Shown piece after piece: positions 1 to 9,059 of a DNA stretch of 64,000 bases. Origin of the DNA: Thalassotalea profundi (lineage in GTDB: Bacteria; Pseudomonadota; Gammaproteobacteria; Enterobacterales; Alteromonadaceae). A model generated the notes under the pieces. The model was not told where the DNA came from. It saw only the letters and a list, made by a program, of their open reading frames with translations, and did no database searches. A program made the translations under genes and the position numbers. The DNA lies in NCBI RefSeq assembly GCF_014653195.1, contig NZ_BNAH01000014.1, positions 41,370 through 105,369 on the forward strand, read 5' to 3'. How positions within the stretch are numbered: the first letter of the stretch is position 1; each line of letters starts with the position of its first letter.

Positions 1-493
1 GCAGTTACTCGAAGAGGTGTTGTTAGTCGTACCGTCACATAAGTTTGCACGTAAACAATTAGCTGCGCTATGGTTTGGTAAGCAATCTTATCAAGCGGCA
101 TTAAATTTATTATCACAAGGATTAGCGCTTGATAACCAAGATGTTGAGTTTCGTTTAATGAAAGCCCGTATATACTTAAGTCAAGGGCAGACCAAATCTG
201 CATACGACGAATTGGTCGTTTTAGATGATTTACGGTTAGTAGAATATCAATCAGTATTAGCTTCTACAGCACAACAATTGAGCTTATTTTCGGCAGCAGA
301 AAAAGCCTACAATATATTAACACAATTAGCGCCAAATATTGGCCGTTGGTGGTTAGGCCTAGGGATTGCACAAGACAGTCAAGGTTACTTTAAACAAGCC
401 AAAATGAGTTATCAAAATGCATTAAAACTGCAAGATTTATCAAATGAAACAGCGCAGTTTGCAAAAAATAGAATAGTAGAGTTGGGAGAATAG
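1..493 (+). CDS. mshN: MshN, TPR protein of the MSHA pilus (3' part)
   Basis: Partial gene: the frame is open from base 2 and runs in from the left, so the N-terminus is missing. The visible C-terminal part (about 160 residues) is a run of helix-turn-helix TPR-like repeats (pattern A-LNLLSQGL, AEKAYNILTQL, AKMSYQNALKL). In MSHA loci mshN encodes an inner-membrane protein with a periplasmic TPR tail needed for pilus assembly. It ends three bases before mshE, so the two are very likely cotranscribed. The name rests on TPR content plus position directly upstream of mshE. The internal GTG at 17 is not a credible start, because the frame has no stop upstream of it. Confidence 0.8.
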   Translation, partial: QLLEEVLLVVPSHKFARKQLAALWFGKQSYQAALNLLSQGLALDNQDVEFRLMKARIYLSQGQTKSAYDELVVLDDLRLVEYQSVLASTAQQLSLFSAAEKAYNILTQLAPNIGRWWLGLGIAQDSQGYFKQAKMSYQNALKLQDLSNETAQFAKNRIVELGE

Positions 494-495
494 TC

Positions 496-2211
496 ATGGC
501 TGCACCAAAGCTAAAAATGCGACTGGGAGATTTATTAGTACATGAGCACATCATAACTAATGAACAGTTGATGCAAGCACTTAACAGCCAAAAAACGACA
601 GGGCGTAAATTAGGGGACACCTTAATTGAGTTGAATTACATTGGTGAGAAGCAATTACTTGAGTTTTTAGCGCAACAACTTGATGTACCATTCCTAGATA
701 TTAGTCAACGCCGTATTCCAACTGAAGTTGCCAAGTTATTACCTGAAGTACATGCCAGACGTTTACGTGCATTAATTATTGAAGACCAAGGTGATGCTGT
801 GCTTATTGGTATGAGTGATCCCGCTGATTTGAGTGGCTTAGATCAGCTTGAACAAATGCTTTCGCCTAAGCGTCTTAAACTTGCCGTTGTTATGGAATCT
901 CAACTTTATGAAGCATTTGATGGTTTATATCGACGTACCGCAGATATTGAATCTTTTGCTAGTCAGTTAGGCGAAGAATATGAGCAAAGCTCTGACTTTG
1001 ATTTATCTACATCTTTTATTGATGAAGGTGGTGATGCAACTGTTGGTAAGTTATTACAGTCGGTTTTTGAAGATGCTGTACAAATGCGAGCATCAGATAT
1101 TCATATTGAACCAGATGAAAAACAATTACGCATCAGGCAACGTATTGATGGTGTGCTGCAAGAAAACGTTTTAAAAGAAACCAAAATAGCATCGGCTATG
1201 GTTTTACGCCTAAAATTAATGGCGGGATTAGATATTTCAGAAAAGCGTTTACCGCAAGATGGCCGATTTAATTTAAAAATTAAAGGCCATAGTGTTGATG
1301 TACGTATGTCAACAATGCCGATACAGTATGGTGAGTCAGTAGTTATGCGTTTGCTGGATCAAACGGAAGGCATTTTATCACTTGATGAAACTGGTATGCC
1401 TGAAGATTTAGTTGCTAGATTAAGGCATCAAATTACACGTCCTCACGGTATGATTTTAGTTACAGGGCCTACCGGAAGTGGTAAAACAACGACACTATAT
1501 GGCGCCCTAAGCGAGCTAAATCAATCGAGTAAAAAAATTATTACAGTAGAAGATCCGGTTGAATATCGTTTACCAAGAATAAACCAAGTACAAATAAACA
1601 GTAAAATTGATTTAACATTTTCAAGTGTATTACGCACCGCATTACGTCAAGATCCTGACATACTTATGGTCGGTGAGATGCGTGATCAGGAAACCGTAGA
1701 AATAGGTTTAAGAGGTGCATTAACAGGTCATTTAGTATTATCAACATTACATACCAATGATGCGATAACCAGTGCCTTACGTTTAGTTGATATGGGCGCG
1801 GCAGGTTTTCTTGTAGGTAGCTCTTTACGTGCCATTGTGGCTCAACGATTAGTACGTCGTATTTGTGAACACTGTGCAATTGACCATCAACCAACTAGCC
1901 AAGAACTATTATGGTTGAGTCATTTAGCAGGCGAACAGGCTAACACTGCTCAATTTAAACAAGGCAAAGGCTGTCAATCTTGTCAATATACAGGTTACAA
2001 AGGTCGTATTGGTGTATTTGAATTACTTGAAATGAATGAGCCTATGATGGCGGCATTAAAACGAGATGATACTGAAGCCTTTACACAATTATCTAAAGAA
2101 AATCCAACCTTTCAACCCCTAGCATTGTCAGCATTTGATTATGCATGCAAGGGTATCACTACCGTAGAAGAAGTCCTACGTTTAGTGGAAACTGTTGATG
2201 TAACTGGGTAA
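496..2211 (+). CDS. mshE: MshE, MSHA pilus extension ATPase
   Basis: Hexameric AAA+-like ATPase of the GspE/PilB family that powers MSHA pilus polymerisation at the cytoplasmic face of the inner membrane. The first ~150 residues form an MshEN domain (RLGDLLV start, LGDTLIEL second half), the module that binds cyclic-di-GMP in Vibrio MshE. The core has Walker A GPTGSGKTT at residues 324-332, an Asp box and Walker B (DPDILMVGEMRD), a His box (STLHTND), and the CxxC...CxxC zinc finger near residues 457-498. Length (571 aa) is normal. It starts just after the mshN stop and is followed by mshG after 4 bases. The c-di-GMP link is family knowledge supported by the retained RLG/LG pattern, not tested here. 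Confidence 0.95.
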   Translation: MAAPKLKMRLGDLLVHEHIITNEQLMQALNSQKTTGRKLGDTLIELNYIGEKQLLEFLAQQLDVPFLDISQRRIPTEVAKLLPEVHARRLRALIIEDQGDAVLIGMSDPADLSGLDQLEQMLSPKRLKLAVVMESQLYEAFDGLYRRTADIESFASQLGEEYEQSSDFDLSTSFIDEGGDATVGKLLQSVFEDAVQMRASDIHIEPDEKQLRIRQRIDGVLQENVLKETKIASAMVLRLKLMAGLDISEKRLPQDGRFNLKIKGHSVDVRMSTMPIQYGESVVMRLLDQTEGILSLDETGMPEDLVARLRHQITRPHGMILVTGPTGSGKTTTLYGALSELNQSSKKIITVEDPVEYRLPRINQVQINSKIDLTFSSVLRTALRQDPDILMVGEMRDQETVEIGLRGALTGHLVLSTLHTNDAITSALRLVDMGAAGFLVGSSLRAIVAQRLVRRICEHCAIDHQPTSQELLWLSHLAGEQANTAQFKQGKGCQSCQYTGYKGRIGVFELLEMNEPMMAALKRDDTEAFTQLSKENPTFQPLALSAFDYACKGITTVEEVLRLVETVDVTG

Positions 2212-2215
2212 TTAA

Positions 2216-3460
2216 ATGATGAAAGCTTTTAATTATGTAGGAAGAGACGCTGCTGGCTCCCAAGTTAAAGGTGCAATTGAGGCTTTAAATAGCAATGCAG
2301 TGGCAGAACAATTGTCACGGCAACGCATTACACCTACAGCAATAACGGAGGCAAAATCCACTAAAAGTAGTGCTGGTGATTTGGCGAATATCGATATTGG
2401 AGAATTATTAGGCTTTGAGACTATAGCATTAGATGACTTAATTGTATTTTGTCGACAAATGTATGCCTTAGTTCGATCAGGAGTCCCTATTCTTAGAGCT
2501 ATTAATGGTATGGCTGAATCCACCAATGCACCCAAATTAAAACAAGCGTTATCTGAAATAGCCACGCAATTGGAAGGGGGATATGAATTGTCTTCGGCTT
2601 TAAATCGCCATCCAAAATTATTTTCTCCCTTGTTTGTTTCCTTGGTTCATGTAGGTGAAAATACCGGTAATTTAGATGATGCTTTTGCAAAGCTTGCCAG
2701 TTATTTTGAACGTGAGCAGGAAACACGTAAACGAATAAAAACAGCATTACGCTATCCTTCTTTTGTACTTATTGCCCTAGCCGCTGCAATTGTAATTTTA
2801 AATATATGGGTGATCCCAACATTTGCTGATATGTTTTCAAAATTAGGTGCGGAATTACCTTGGGCGACTAAAGCATTAATTACTAGTTCTAACTTCTTTT
2901 TAGATTATTGGCCGATAATGTTAGTCGTTACAATAGGGTTATATTTTGGTATTCGTTATTATGTGCGTACTCCTAAAGGAGAGCATGCTTGGAATCGCTT
3001 AAAAACTAAATTACCGGTAGTGGGCTCTGTCATTGAACGTTCTATTTTATCTCGATTTTCACATAGTTTTGCTATTGTTTTAAAAGCAGGGGTACCGATG
3101 ACATCAGGCCTCACGTTAGTTTCAGATGCCGTTGATAATAGCTATATGAAAAAGAAAATACTATTAATGCGCACGGCTATTGAAAGTGGTGAGAGCTTAT
3201 TACGTTCAGCTGTTGCGAGCACGATGTTTACACCATTGGTATTACAGATGATTGCCGTTGGTGAAGAAACAGGTCGTGTAGACGAGCTATTAGAGGAAGT
3301 CGGAGACTACTACGAACGAGAAGTCGATTATGAACTTAGTACACTTACTGCACGTATAGAACCTATACTTATTGCTATTGTTGCAGGTATGGTATTGATT
3401 TTAGCATTAGGTATATTTACGCCTATGTGGGATATGATGTCAGCGTTTAAAGGAAAGTAA
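2216..3460 (+). CDS. mshG: MshG, inner-membrane platform protein
   Basis: Polytopic inner-membrane protein of the GspF/PilC family (414 aa, normal length). It has two homologous T2SF domains: the first around residues 70-195 (FCRQMYALVRSGVPILRAI) and the second around 275-400 (RFSHSFAIVLKAGVPMTSGL), each followed by a hydrophobic segment, with a last membrane helix near the C-terminus. It serves as the assembly platform that MshE turns to add pilin subunits. The start follows mshE by four bases, indicating translational coupling. ATG codons at 2216 and 2219 are both possible; the first is used here. Confidence 0.93.
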   Translation: MMKAFNYVGRDAAGSQVKGAIEALNSNAVAEQLSRQRITPTAITEAKSTKSSAGDLANIDIGELLGFETIALDDLIVFCRQMYALVRSGVPILRAINGMAESTNAPKLKQALSEIATQLEGGYELSSALNRHPKLFSPLFVSLVHVGENTGNLDDAFAKLASYFEREQETRKRIKTALRYPSFVLIALAAAIVILNIWVIPTFADMFSKLGAELPWATKALITSSNFFLDYWPIMLVVTIGLYFGIRYYVRTPKGEHAWNRLKTKLPVVGSVIERSILSRFSHSFAIVLKAGVPMTSGLTLVSDAVDNSYMKKKILLMRTAIESGESLLRSAVASTMFTPLVLQMIAVGEETGRVDELLEEVGDYYEREVDYELSTLTARIEPILIAIVAGMVLILALGIFTPMWDMMSAFKGK

Positions 3461-3520
3461 TATTTTAACTATTTTTAGTTATTTAACCATTAATCAATTT
3501 AAGTTGGGTTAAAGTAAGTT

Positions 3521-4033
3521 ATGTCTCGCAACGCAGTGATTGTTAAACGTGAAAAGTCGTTAGCAGAACAGATTATTACCGTTGTCATGATATCGGTATT
3601 AATGGCGGGTTTTTGGTATTATTTTTTAAAACAAGAGCAGCAGTTTACCCTGGTTGGCTTTGAAACTATTGCAGGTAAATTTGCGACTAATGTATCAACT
3701 ATCAGAGCACAATGGTTTATGGATAAGCAACCAGCTGTGATCATGCTAAAGGAACAAATTCAACAAGGTGTTGATCAAAAAACACAACGTAACATCAGCG
3801 TAAATAAAAAAGGCTGGGTTGACAGTAAAAAAGGTAATCTTGATTGCATTAGCATTTGGCAACAGGTAATGAATAGCCCATTGGTGTTTATGAATAAGCC
3901 AGTAGCGGCCTTACAAATAAATAATAACTCTGGCGTGAATAAGCGTCTTTGTCGTTATATGTTAGCGAGTGGAGAATATTTTCAATATAACCCAGATAAT
4001 GGAAAAGTATCTAATATATTGATAATTAAATAA
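3521..4033 (+). CDS. mshF: MshF, MSHA biogenesis protein
   Basis: Small protein (170 aa) with one N-terminal membrane helix (about residues 17-36) preceded by a basic stretch, then a periplasmic domain with two cysteines (about residues 107 and 147). It matches the position and general form of MshF, found between mshG and mshB in MSHA loci. Its exact role is unknown. It lacks a GFTLIE prepilin site, so it is not a minor pilin of the usual kind. A 60-bp gap after mshG and a 114-bp gap before mshB separate it slightly from its neighbours. Confidence 0.75.
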   Translation: MSRNAVIVKREKSLAEQIITVVMISVLMAGFWYYFLKQEQQFTLVGFETIAGKFATNVSTIRAQWFMDKQPAVIMLKEQIQQGVDQKTQRNISVNKKGWVDSKKGNLDCISIWQQVMNSPLVFMNKPVAALQINNNSGVNKRLCRYMLASGEYFQYNPDNGKVSNILIIK

Positions 4034-4147
4034 TTATAGTAACGTTTTCACTACTGTGTGAAAAAAATAGTTTTCACTGTCGTAAAAAAGTGACTTATTA
4101 CGTAAAACGTTGTTAGAATTAAGATAATTAGAAAATTAGAGGTTGTT

Positions 4148-4765
4148 ATGAACAAACAGTCAGGTTTTACTTTAATCGAGTTAGTAATTGTAGTTGTGAT
4201 CTTAGGATTTCTTGCAGTAACGGCGATTCCAAAATTTATTGATTTAACCGATCAAGCTAAACAAGCCAATATTGAAGGTATGGCAGGGGGCTTTGCTACT
4301 GCAGTTTCATTAGCGAGAGCTCAATGGGAAGCAGAAGGTCGTTCAACCAACACTAGCGGGCAGAATGTGGTTTCTTATGACGGTACCGACATGTTACTAA
4401 CAACAGAAAACACTACAGCGGGAATTCGTGCAGGTTATGTGGTTGCTTCGGTTGCCGGAGAAAACTCTGGGGCTGGACTTGGTGGCGCCTTTACAGCCGA
4501 TAACTGTATTGATATTTGGAATAATATTTTACAGCAGCCACCTAAATTAACAAATGATATTAATACGTTAAATACCGATTCAAGCATGCAGTATTTTGTC
4601 ACTTTAAATGGTACGGCAGCAACAACAAGCTGTTCATATCATTTGAAAGAAACTCTTGCAAAAGATAATAACGGTTTATTTGTCACTACTAATATTAATA
4701 CTGTCAGTAACTTCTTTAGCTACTTCCCAGCAACAAGCTCTGTAGAAGTAACAATTAAACAGTAA
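4148..4765 (+). CDS. mshB: MshB, MSHA minor pilin
   Basis: Type IV prepilin of 205 aa. A short leader (MNKQSG) precedes FTLIELVIVVVILGFL, the classic prepilin peptidase site and hydrophobic helix with Glu at mature position 5. The C-terminal domain has two cysteines (DNCID and TSCSY) that may form a disulfide. It lies between mshF and mshA, where mshB is found in Vibrio and Shewanella. An RBS-like AGAGGTT lies 5 bases before the ATG. MshB is regarded as a low-abundance pseudopilin; the assignment is by order and length, since pilins cannot be separated by the N-terminus alone. Confidence 0.85.
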   Translation: MNKQSGFTLIELVIVVVILGFLAVTAIPKFIDLTDQAKQANIEGMAGGFATAVSLARAQWEAEGRSTNTSGQNVVSYDGTDMLLTTENTTAGIRAGYVVASVAGENSGAGLGGAFTADNCIDIWNNILQQPPKLTNDINTLNTDSSMQYFVTLNGTAATTSCSYHLKETLAKDNNGLFVTTNINTVSNFFSYFPATSSVEVTIKQ

Positions 4766-4840
4766 TAACAAGATAGCGATCAAATAAAACTTCTTTAAGA
4801 AATATAAAGTTAAACATAATTAATTAGAAACAGGTGTCTT

Positions 4841-5335
4841 ATGAAAAATATACAAAAAAGTAATGGTTTTACCTTAATAGAACTCGTTGTTGTTATTGTT
4901 ATTTTAGGTATTTTGGCGGCCACAGCCGCACCCAAATTTATAGATTTAACCGGTGATGCTAAAACATCTGTAATGCAAGGTGTTCAAGGCTCAATCAATA
5001 GCGCGATAAATTTAGCAAACGCAAAAGCATTAGTTAGTGGCGAAACTGGTGCAACTGGTGAAATAGTGATTGGTGGTGAGTTTTATGCGTTAATAAATGG
5101 TTACCCTTCAGCAGCTGGTGCAGGGACTGCTGATGGTCAAACTACAGGGAATGGCTATGGTATATCAGAATTATTAGAATTAGACTCGGAAACACCTGTT
5201 GAGATTACTATTGCAGCACCGGCTTTATTCAAGCATCAAAATGCAACGGATAAAGACGAATGTGTAGTTACTTATACTGATTCTACGGGAGCAGAGATTC
5301 GTCCTGAAGTAACTGTTGACTTCGATAAATGTTAG
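4841..5335 (+). CDS. mshA: MshA, MSHA pilin (copy 1)
   Basis: Type IV prepilin (164 aa): leader MKNIQKSNG, then FTLIELVVVIVILGILAATA. The C-terminal end carries two cysteines (DECVVTY and a terminal DFDKC), the expected disulfide-bonded loop of a major pilin. Gly/Ala/Thr-rich composition suits a surface fibre subunit. Position after mshB supports the MshA name. A very similar pilin gene follows after 88 bp, so which one is the main subunit is open. The gap between them holds a weak AAGGGGAGCAATGCTCTCCTT hairpin-like sequence at about 5361-5381, which may partly terminate or stabilise the mshA message. Confidence 0.88.
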   Translation: MKNIQKSNGFTLIELVVVIVILGILAATAAPKFIDLTGDAKTSVMQGVQGSINSAINLANAKALVSGETGATGEIVIGGEFYALINGYPSAAGAGTADGQTTGNGYGISELLELDSETPVEITIAAPALFKHQNATDKDECVVTYTDSTGAEIRPEVTVDFDKC

Positions 5336-5360
5336 TAAATATTGCTAAGTAGACATAATT

Positions 5361-5381
5361 AAGGGGAGCAATGCTCTCCTT
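5361..5381 (+). terminator. Hairpin between the two mshA-type pilins
   Basis: AAGGGGAGC and GCTCTCCTT form an inverted repeat with one G-T pair around a short loop, followed by TATTTTTATC. It may be a weak terminator or a 3' stabiliser that raises mshA mRNA over the distal genes. This is read from sequence only; activity is inferred. Confidence 0.5.
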
Positions 5382-5423
5382 ATTTTTATCTTTCATTGAT
5401 TAATTCAGTTAAAGTAGAAAGTT

Positions 5424-5897
5424 ATGAACCCAAAGAAAGGTTTTACCTTAATTGAGCTCGTTGTGGTTATCGTTATTCTAGGTATTTTAGCTGCAACTGC
5501 TGCGCCTAAGTTTATTAACTTAAAACCTGAAGCCGAAACTGCAACGCTTGAGGCAATAAAAGCTTCAATGGATGGGGCAAGTAATTTAGTCTATGGTAAA
5601 GCTATTGTTAAGGGCGTACATAAACTTCCAGTAACAGACAACCCTAGTGTTGAAGTGTCAGGACAAACAATAGCGCTTCATTATGGTCACCCTCGGAATG
5701 TGAAAGCTGACTGGGAAAATATTATTGATATAGATGAGGACACTTACGGCTACACAAAAACAATAGATGGTGCATTGGTTATCTATTTCTTGAATAAAAC
5801 TAAACCCGTTAGTACTTTACAGAGTTGTTTAGTGTTTTATAAAGAGCCAACTGGCTCAGGTGAAAAGCCGACGATAAAAGTTAATCCTTGTACCTAA
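5424..5897 (+). CDS. Second MshA-like pilin
   Basis: Type IV prepilin of 157 aa with leader MNPKKG and a helix nearly identical to that of the preceding MshA (FTLIELVVVIVILGILAATA, then APKFI). The rest diverges strongly and is more acidic. It keeps the paired C-terminal cysteines (LQSCLVFY and VNPCT). This looks like a tandem duplication of mshA with a diversified globular domain. It could be an alternative major pilin or a minor pilin. It sits 88 bp after mshA and 14 bp before the mshC start, so it belongs to the same operon. Confidence 0.85.
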   Translation: MNPKKGFTLIELVVVIVILGILAATAAPKFINLKPEAETATLEAIKASMDGASNLVYGKAIVKGVHKLPVTDNPSVEVSGQTIALHYGHPRNVKADWENIIDIDEDTYGYTKTIDGALVIYFLNKTKPVSTLQSCLVFYKEPTGSGEKPTIKVNPCT

Positions 5898-5911
5898 AAA
5901 TTGAGGGTGAC

Positions 5912-6466
5912 ATGCAAAAAAAAACACAAAAATTTAATTCTGTTATGATGATCAAGGGTTTTACCATAATAGAATTAATCGTTGTCATTATCATCTTAGG
6001 TATTTTGGCCATAACGGTTGCCCCTAAATTTTTTTCCTCTAATGGCTTTGAACAATTTACGTATCGAAATGAAGTCGTTACTACATTACGGGCTTTGCAA
6101 TTACGCTCAATGCAACAAACATCAAGTGACACTTGTCATCATATCTCAGTTACTAACAGCCAAATCGGCTTACATAAAACTGATACTGGATTAGCTAATA
6201 ACTGTGACCTTTCTATTTATGAGGACGCTAGTAAAGATGAATACGATAAACATACCAGTGTCAGTATTGATAGTAAGCACGAGGTAACTTTTAGTACATC
6301 AGCTTCACTCGCTAGTGTTTTTGCATTCGATCAAATGGGGCGAGTTATTGACAGTAATGGCAATAGAGTTGATTGTGTAAATCCTAATGTTTGCCAAGTG
6401 ATTATTACAGGTGAAGACACCCTAATTATTCAAATAGAAAATGAAGGCTATATTCATGCGCTCTAA
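5912..6466 (+). CDS. mshC: MshC, MSHA minor pilin
   Basis: Minor type IV prepilin of about 184 aa. The chosen ATG at 5912 has a good ribosome site (GAGGGTGAC) directly before it; the TTG at 5888 overlaps the previous gene and lacks one. The leader is rather long (about 16 residues ending MMIKG) before FTIIELIVVIIILGIL. The periplasmic part has four cysteines (DTCHH, ANNCD, VDCVN, NVCQV). MshC is one of the minor pilins thought to prime or cap the fibre. It overlaps mshD by 11 bases, showing tight coupling. Confidence 0.8.
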   Translation: MQKKTQKFNSVMMIKGFTIIELIVVIIILGILAITVAPKFFSSNGFEQFTYRNEVVTTLRALQLRSMQQTSSDTCHHISVTNSQIGLHKTDTGLANNCDLSIYEDASKDEYDKHTSVSIDSKHEVTFSTSASLASVFAFDQMGRVIDSNGNRVDCVNPNVCQVIITGEDTLIIQIENEGYIHAL

Positions 6467-7013
6467 TTTTCATATCTTATCAAAAGGCTTTACCTTAATT
6501 GAAACCATTGTCGGTATTGTGGTGCTGTCAATTTCATTCTCAATTATCATAACACTCATCTATCCTACGGTTGAACAAAGTGCCGATCAACTACATCAAA
6601 TTCGTGCGGCTGAGCTAGGTCAATCGTTATTAAATGAAATAACAGGACATGCTTTTGATGAAAACTCAGATCATTCAGGGAGTAAATATCGTTGTGGTGA
6701 AAATGGAATAATATGTTCAACCGATATGAAGAGTGAAATAGGTGAAAATCGTTTATTATTTGATGATGTTGATGACTTTAATAATCTAAGATTTGATGCT
6801 AATACAGTTGGTAGTTATATACAAAATTCTCAAGGTGAAAATCTCACTCTCTATTTAGGTTATTCGGTAACCATAATGGTATGTAATGACAGTGATTATG
6901 ATGGGAATTGTGCAACCAATGCTGATAACGATACAGCAAAACTTATTACGGTAACAGTTACAACACCAACAGGCTTTGCAATTGATTTTTCTACCTATAA
7001 GGCCAATTTCTAA
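6456..7013 (+). CDS. mshD: MshD, MSHA minor pilin
   Basis: Minor prepilin of 185 aa from the ATG at 6456 (MRSNFHILSKG then FTLIETIVGIVVLSIS). The ATG 15 bases upstream is possible, but the GAAGG run spaced 8 bases before 6456 favours the later start. The domain after the helix contains cysteines (YRCGENGIICS, MVCND, GNCAT), consistent with MshD. Its stop codon overlaps the mshO start by one base (TAATG). Role: minor subunit in initiation or structure of the pilus; detail unknown. Confidence 0.82.
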   Translation: MRSNFHILSKGFTLIETIVGIVVLSISFSIIITLIYPTVEQSADQLHQIRAAELGQSLLNEITGHAFDENSDHSGSKYRCGENGIICSTDMKSEIGENRLLFDDVDDFNNLRFDANTVGSYIQNSQGENLTLYLGYSVTIMVCNDSDYDGNCATNADNDTAKLITVTVTTPTGFAIDFSTYKANF

Positions 7014-7807
7014 TGGGCGCTTTTTCTCTTAAAAGTAGAGGTTTTACCTTAATTGAAATGGTCACAGTAATGGTGATACTTGGTGTGCTAGCTGTGGGTA
7101 TAAGTAATTTTTTACAATTTGGTAGTCGTATATATCTTGAAACCAATGATAGAAGTCAATTAATTGCCAGTGCCCGTTTTGCTATAGAGCGACTCAATAG
7201 AGAAGTACGTCATGCGTTGCCCAATAGCCCACGCCTTATTGGTAATAATCAATGTTTGGAATTTCGCCCCATTAAAGCTGCTGCCATATACACTGAAATA
7301 CCCCTAGCGCCTTTACCGGCATCATCAACAATTAAGGTGATACGTTTTGATGACAGTCAGTTTAGTAATGCGCTCGACTTGGTTATTTATCCGCTCACTG
7401 CAGATGATGCTTATTTCCCTAGCGATAAAATGAGTGCCATCGATAGTAGTAACCCTGCTTTCGACGTAACATTAGATGAATGGCCAATTACGCTTGATGT
7501 GCCGATGCAATTTACTGAAAGTTCACCTACCAATCGCGTTTTTTTTATTGATAAGCCAGTGAGCTATTGTATTGAAGGGCTCGTGCTTAATCGTTATGAA
7601 AATTATACAAGTTATAGATCAGATGGTGTTCCCAATGCATCAGCCTCGTTAATGGCGGAGCATTTAGACGCTAACAACATCAGCAGTTTTCAAGTTAATT
7701 CGCCAAGCCAGCTACGTTCAGGTAATGTTTTGGTGAAATTAAATTTTAGTCGAAATGATGAAGTTGTTAGCTTTAATAATGAAATACAGGTGCCTAATGT
7801 TCCCTAG
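7013..7807 (+). CDS. mshO: MshO, MSHA minor pilin (PilW/GspJ-like)
   Basis: Prepilin of 264 aa: leader MGAFSLKSRG, then FTLIEMVTVMVILGVL, followed by a long periplasmic domain (SARFAIERLNREVRHALPNS) typical of GspJ/PilW-type minor pilins. Two cysteines (NNQCLEF, VSYCIEG) are present. The start overlaps the mshD stop by one base and the end overlaps mshP by 11 bases, so mshC-D-O-P form one translationally coupled block. Function as minor pilin is by family and gene order. Confidence 0.85.
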   Translation: MGAFSLKSRGFTLIEMVTVMVILGVLAVGISNFLQFGSRIYLETNDRSQLIASARFAIERLNREVRHALPNSPRLIGNNQCLEFRPIKAAAIYTEIPLAPLPASSTIKVIRFDDSQFSNALDLVIYPLTADDAYFPSDKMSAIDSSNPAFDVTLDEWPITLDVPMQFTESSPTNRVFFIDKPVSYCIEGLVLNRYENYTSYRSDGVPNASASLMAEHLDANNISSFQVNSPSQLRSGNVLVKLNFSRNDEVVSFNNEIQVPNVP

Positions 7808-8231
7808 TAAGAAATCAACATATAAAAAACAAAAGGGGAGCGCCTTGGTGATCGCAATATTTGTGATTATTGTAATGACATTATTAGGTACAGCACTAGT
7901 GCGTATGCTGTCCACAGAAGCTGAAACGGTAGCTTATGAAGTTATCGGTACACGTGCATTCCAAGCGGCGCAATCAGGTATGCAATGGCAGTTACAGCAG
8001 ATATTTCCATTAGATAGTAGTGGCATTGCATGCCCTAGTGCTAATAGTATCAAAAGTTTTGCGAATAGTGGCAACCATGGTAGAGGGCTAAAAAATTGTC
8101 AGGCTAAACTTCAGTGTGATAGTTTCGAACATAACAATATTACTTATTATCAACTTAAAAGCACGGGTATTTGCTCTGTTGGTGGTGTTGAAACCTCTCG
8201 TACGATAGCGGTGGATGCCCGTAGTCTATAG
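7797..8231 (+). CDS. mshP: MshP, MSHA biogenesis protein (PilX-like)
   Basis: Protein of 144 aa from the ATG at 7797 (MFPSKKSTYKKQKGSALVIAIFVIIV). The basic N-terminus, single hydrophobic helix and SALVIAIF pattern resemble PilX/MshP proteins, which lack the GFTLIE site. Cysteines at GIACPS, LKNCQA, LQCDS and TGICSV suggest one or two disulfides. The longer frame from 7755 lies inside mshO and is not needed. This is the last gene before a ~210-bp gap and an unrelated PEP-CTERM gene. Confidence 0.8.
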   Translation: MFPSKKSTYKKQKGSALVIAIFVIIVMTLLGTALVRMLSTEAETVAYEVIGTRAFQAAQSGMQWQLQQIFPLDSSGIACPSANSIKSFANSGNHGRGLKNCQAKLQCDSFEHNNITYYQLKSTGICSVGGVETSRTIAVDARSL

Positions 8232-8438
8232 TAATTAACAATCACCCAAATAAAGTACATATTATCATCAAATATTGCCATGTAAGTGTTGGTATTTTTT
8301 ACAGTTTGGTTAAGATTATATTTAAAAAAAAACTAAGTCTTTGTTTTTATGTTGATGTTTTATTTTGGCTTATATTTTGCATTAATCCGTGTATTAAGTT
8401 TTAAGTAATGTCGTATAGTCATTAATCGAGGTTTTTTA

Positions 8439-9020
8439 ATGAATAAGTTTGCTCAAACATGTTGTCTTTTTTTGATGTTATTTGTATCAAGTTCTTCTCA
8501 TGCTACATTAATTACCGATTCTAGCCTTATCACATCTGATCACTATGTGAGTGTAGGAAGTTTAGACTTTGCATGGGCATCACCGGTTAATGTTGAATAC
8601 TGGGACGATTATAATCAATTATATGCTCCAACTATTCATGAAGGCTGGGATTATGCTACTAGCGAAGAGTTAGAAATTTTATTTGAAAATGTAACTTTAG
8701 CGGACTTTTATATTAGTGATGGTGTTTATCGTAATGCTGCTAAATTTTGGAACTCATATTTTGAAGATGTGGTTTTAAGGTTTACGGTAGGCGGTGTAGA
8801 GTATGTTGATATAAGTAATTTAGATAATTTTACCAATAAACAGGTAAAGAGCTTTTGGACTGTGGGTGATATGGACACATTTGGTTCTGATTTTGAAACT
8901 TTTTACGTCCGCCGTAACAACCAAGGTGGCGGTGGTAGCGTTGATGTGCCTGAACCAACTACTGTAATGATTTTTGGCTTTGGCTTAATTGCTTTGGCTT
9001 TACGTAAAAAATTCCTATAA
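8439..9020 (+). CDS. PEP-CTERM sorting domain protein, unknown function
   Basis: Exported protein of 193 aa: signal peptide about residues 1-22 (ends SSSHA), a novel acidic, aromatic-rich domain without recognised motif, a short GGGGS-type linker, then a C-terminal PEP-CTERM signal: VPEPTT at 170-175, a hydrophobic helix, and a terminal RKKF cluster. PEP-CTERM proteins are usually processed by an exosortase and linked to exopolysaccharide production; no exosortase is in the window. It sits between mshP and mshQ on the same strand with ~200-bp gaps on both sides and its own terminator, so it looks like an insertion into the MSHA locus. RBS: a GAGG run lies 7 bases before the ATG. Confidence 0.85.
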   Translation: MNKFAQTCCLFLMLFVSSSSHATLITDSSLITSDHYVSVGSLDFAWASPVNVEYWDDYNQLYAPTIHEGWDYATSEELEILFENVTLADFYISDGVYRNAAKFWNSYFEDVVLRFTVGGVEYVDISNLDNFTNKQVKSFWTVGDMDTFGSDFETFYVRRNNQGGGGSVDVPEPTTVMIFGFGLIALALRKKFL

Positions 9021-9059
9021 CAACAAGACGACTGTTCAACTCGTTTCATGAAATTTTAA

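Noticed and set aside
2233..2565. Minus-strand frame of 110 codons
   Set aside because: Antisense to mshG with no domain or ribosome site.
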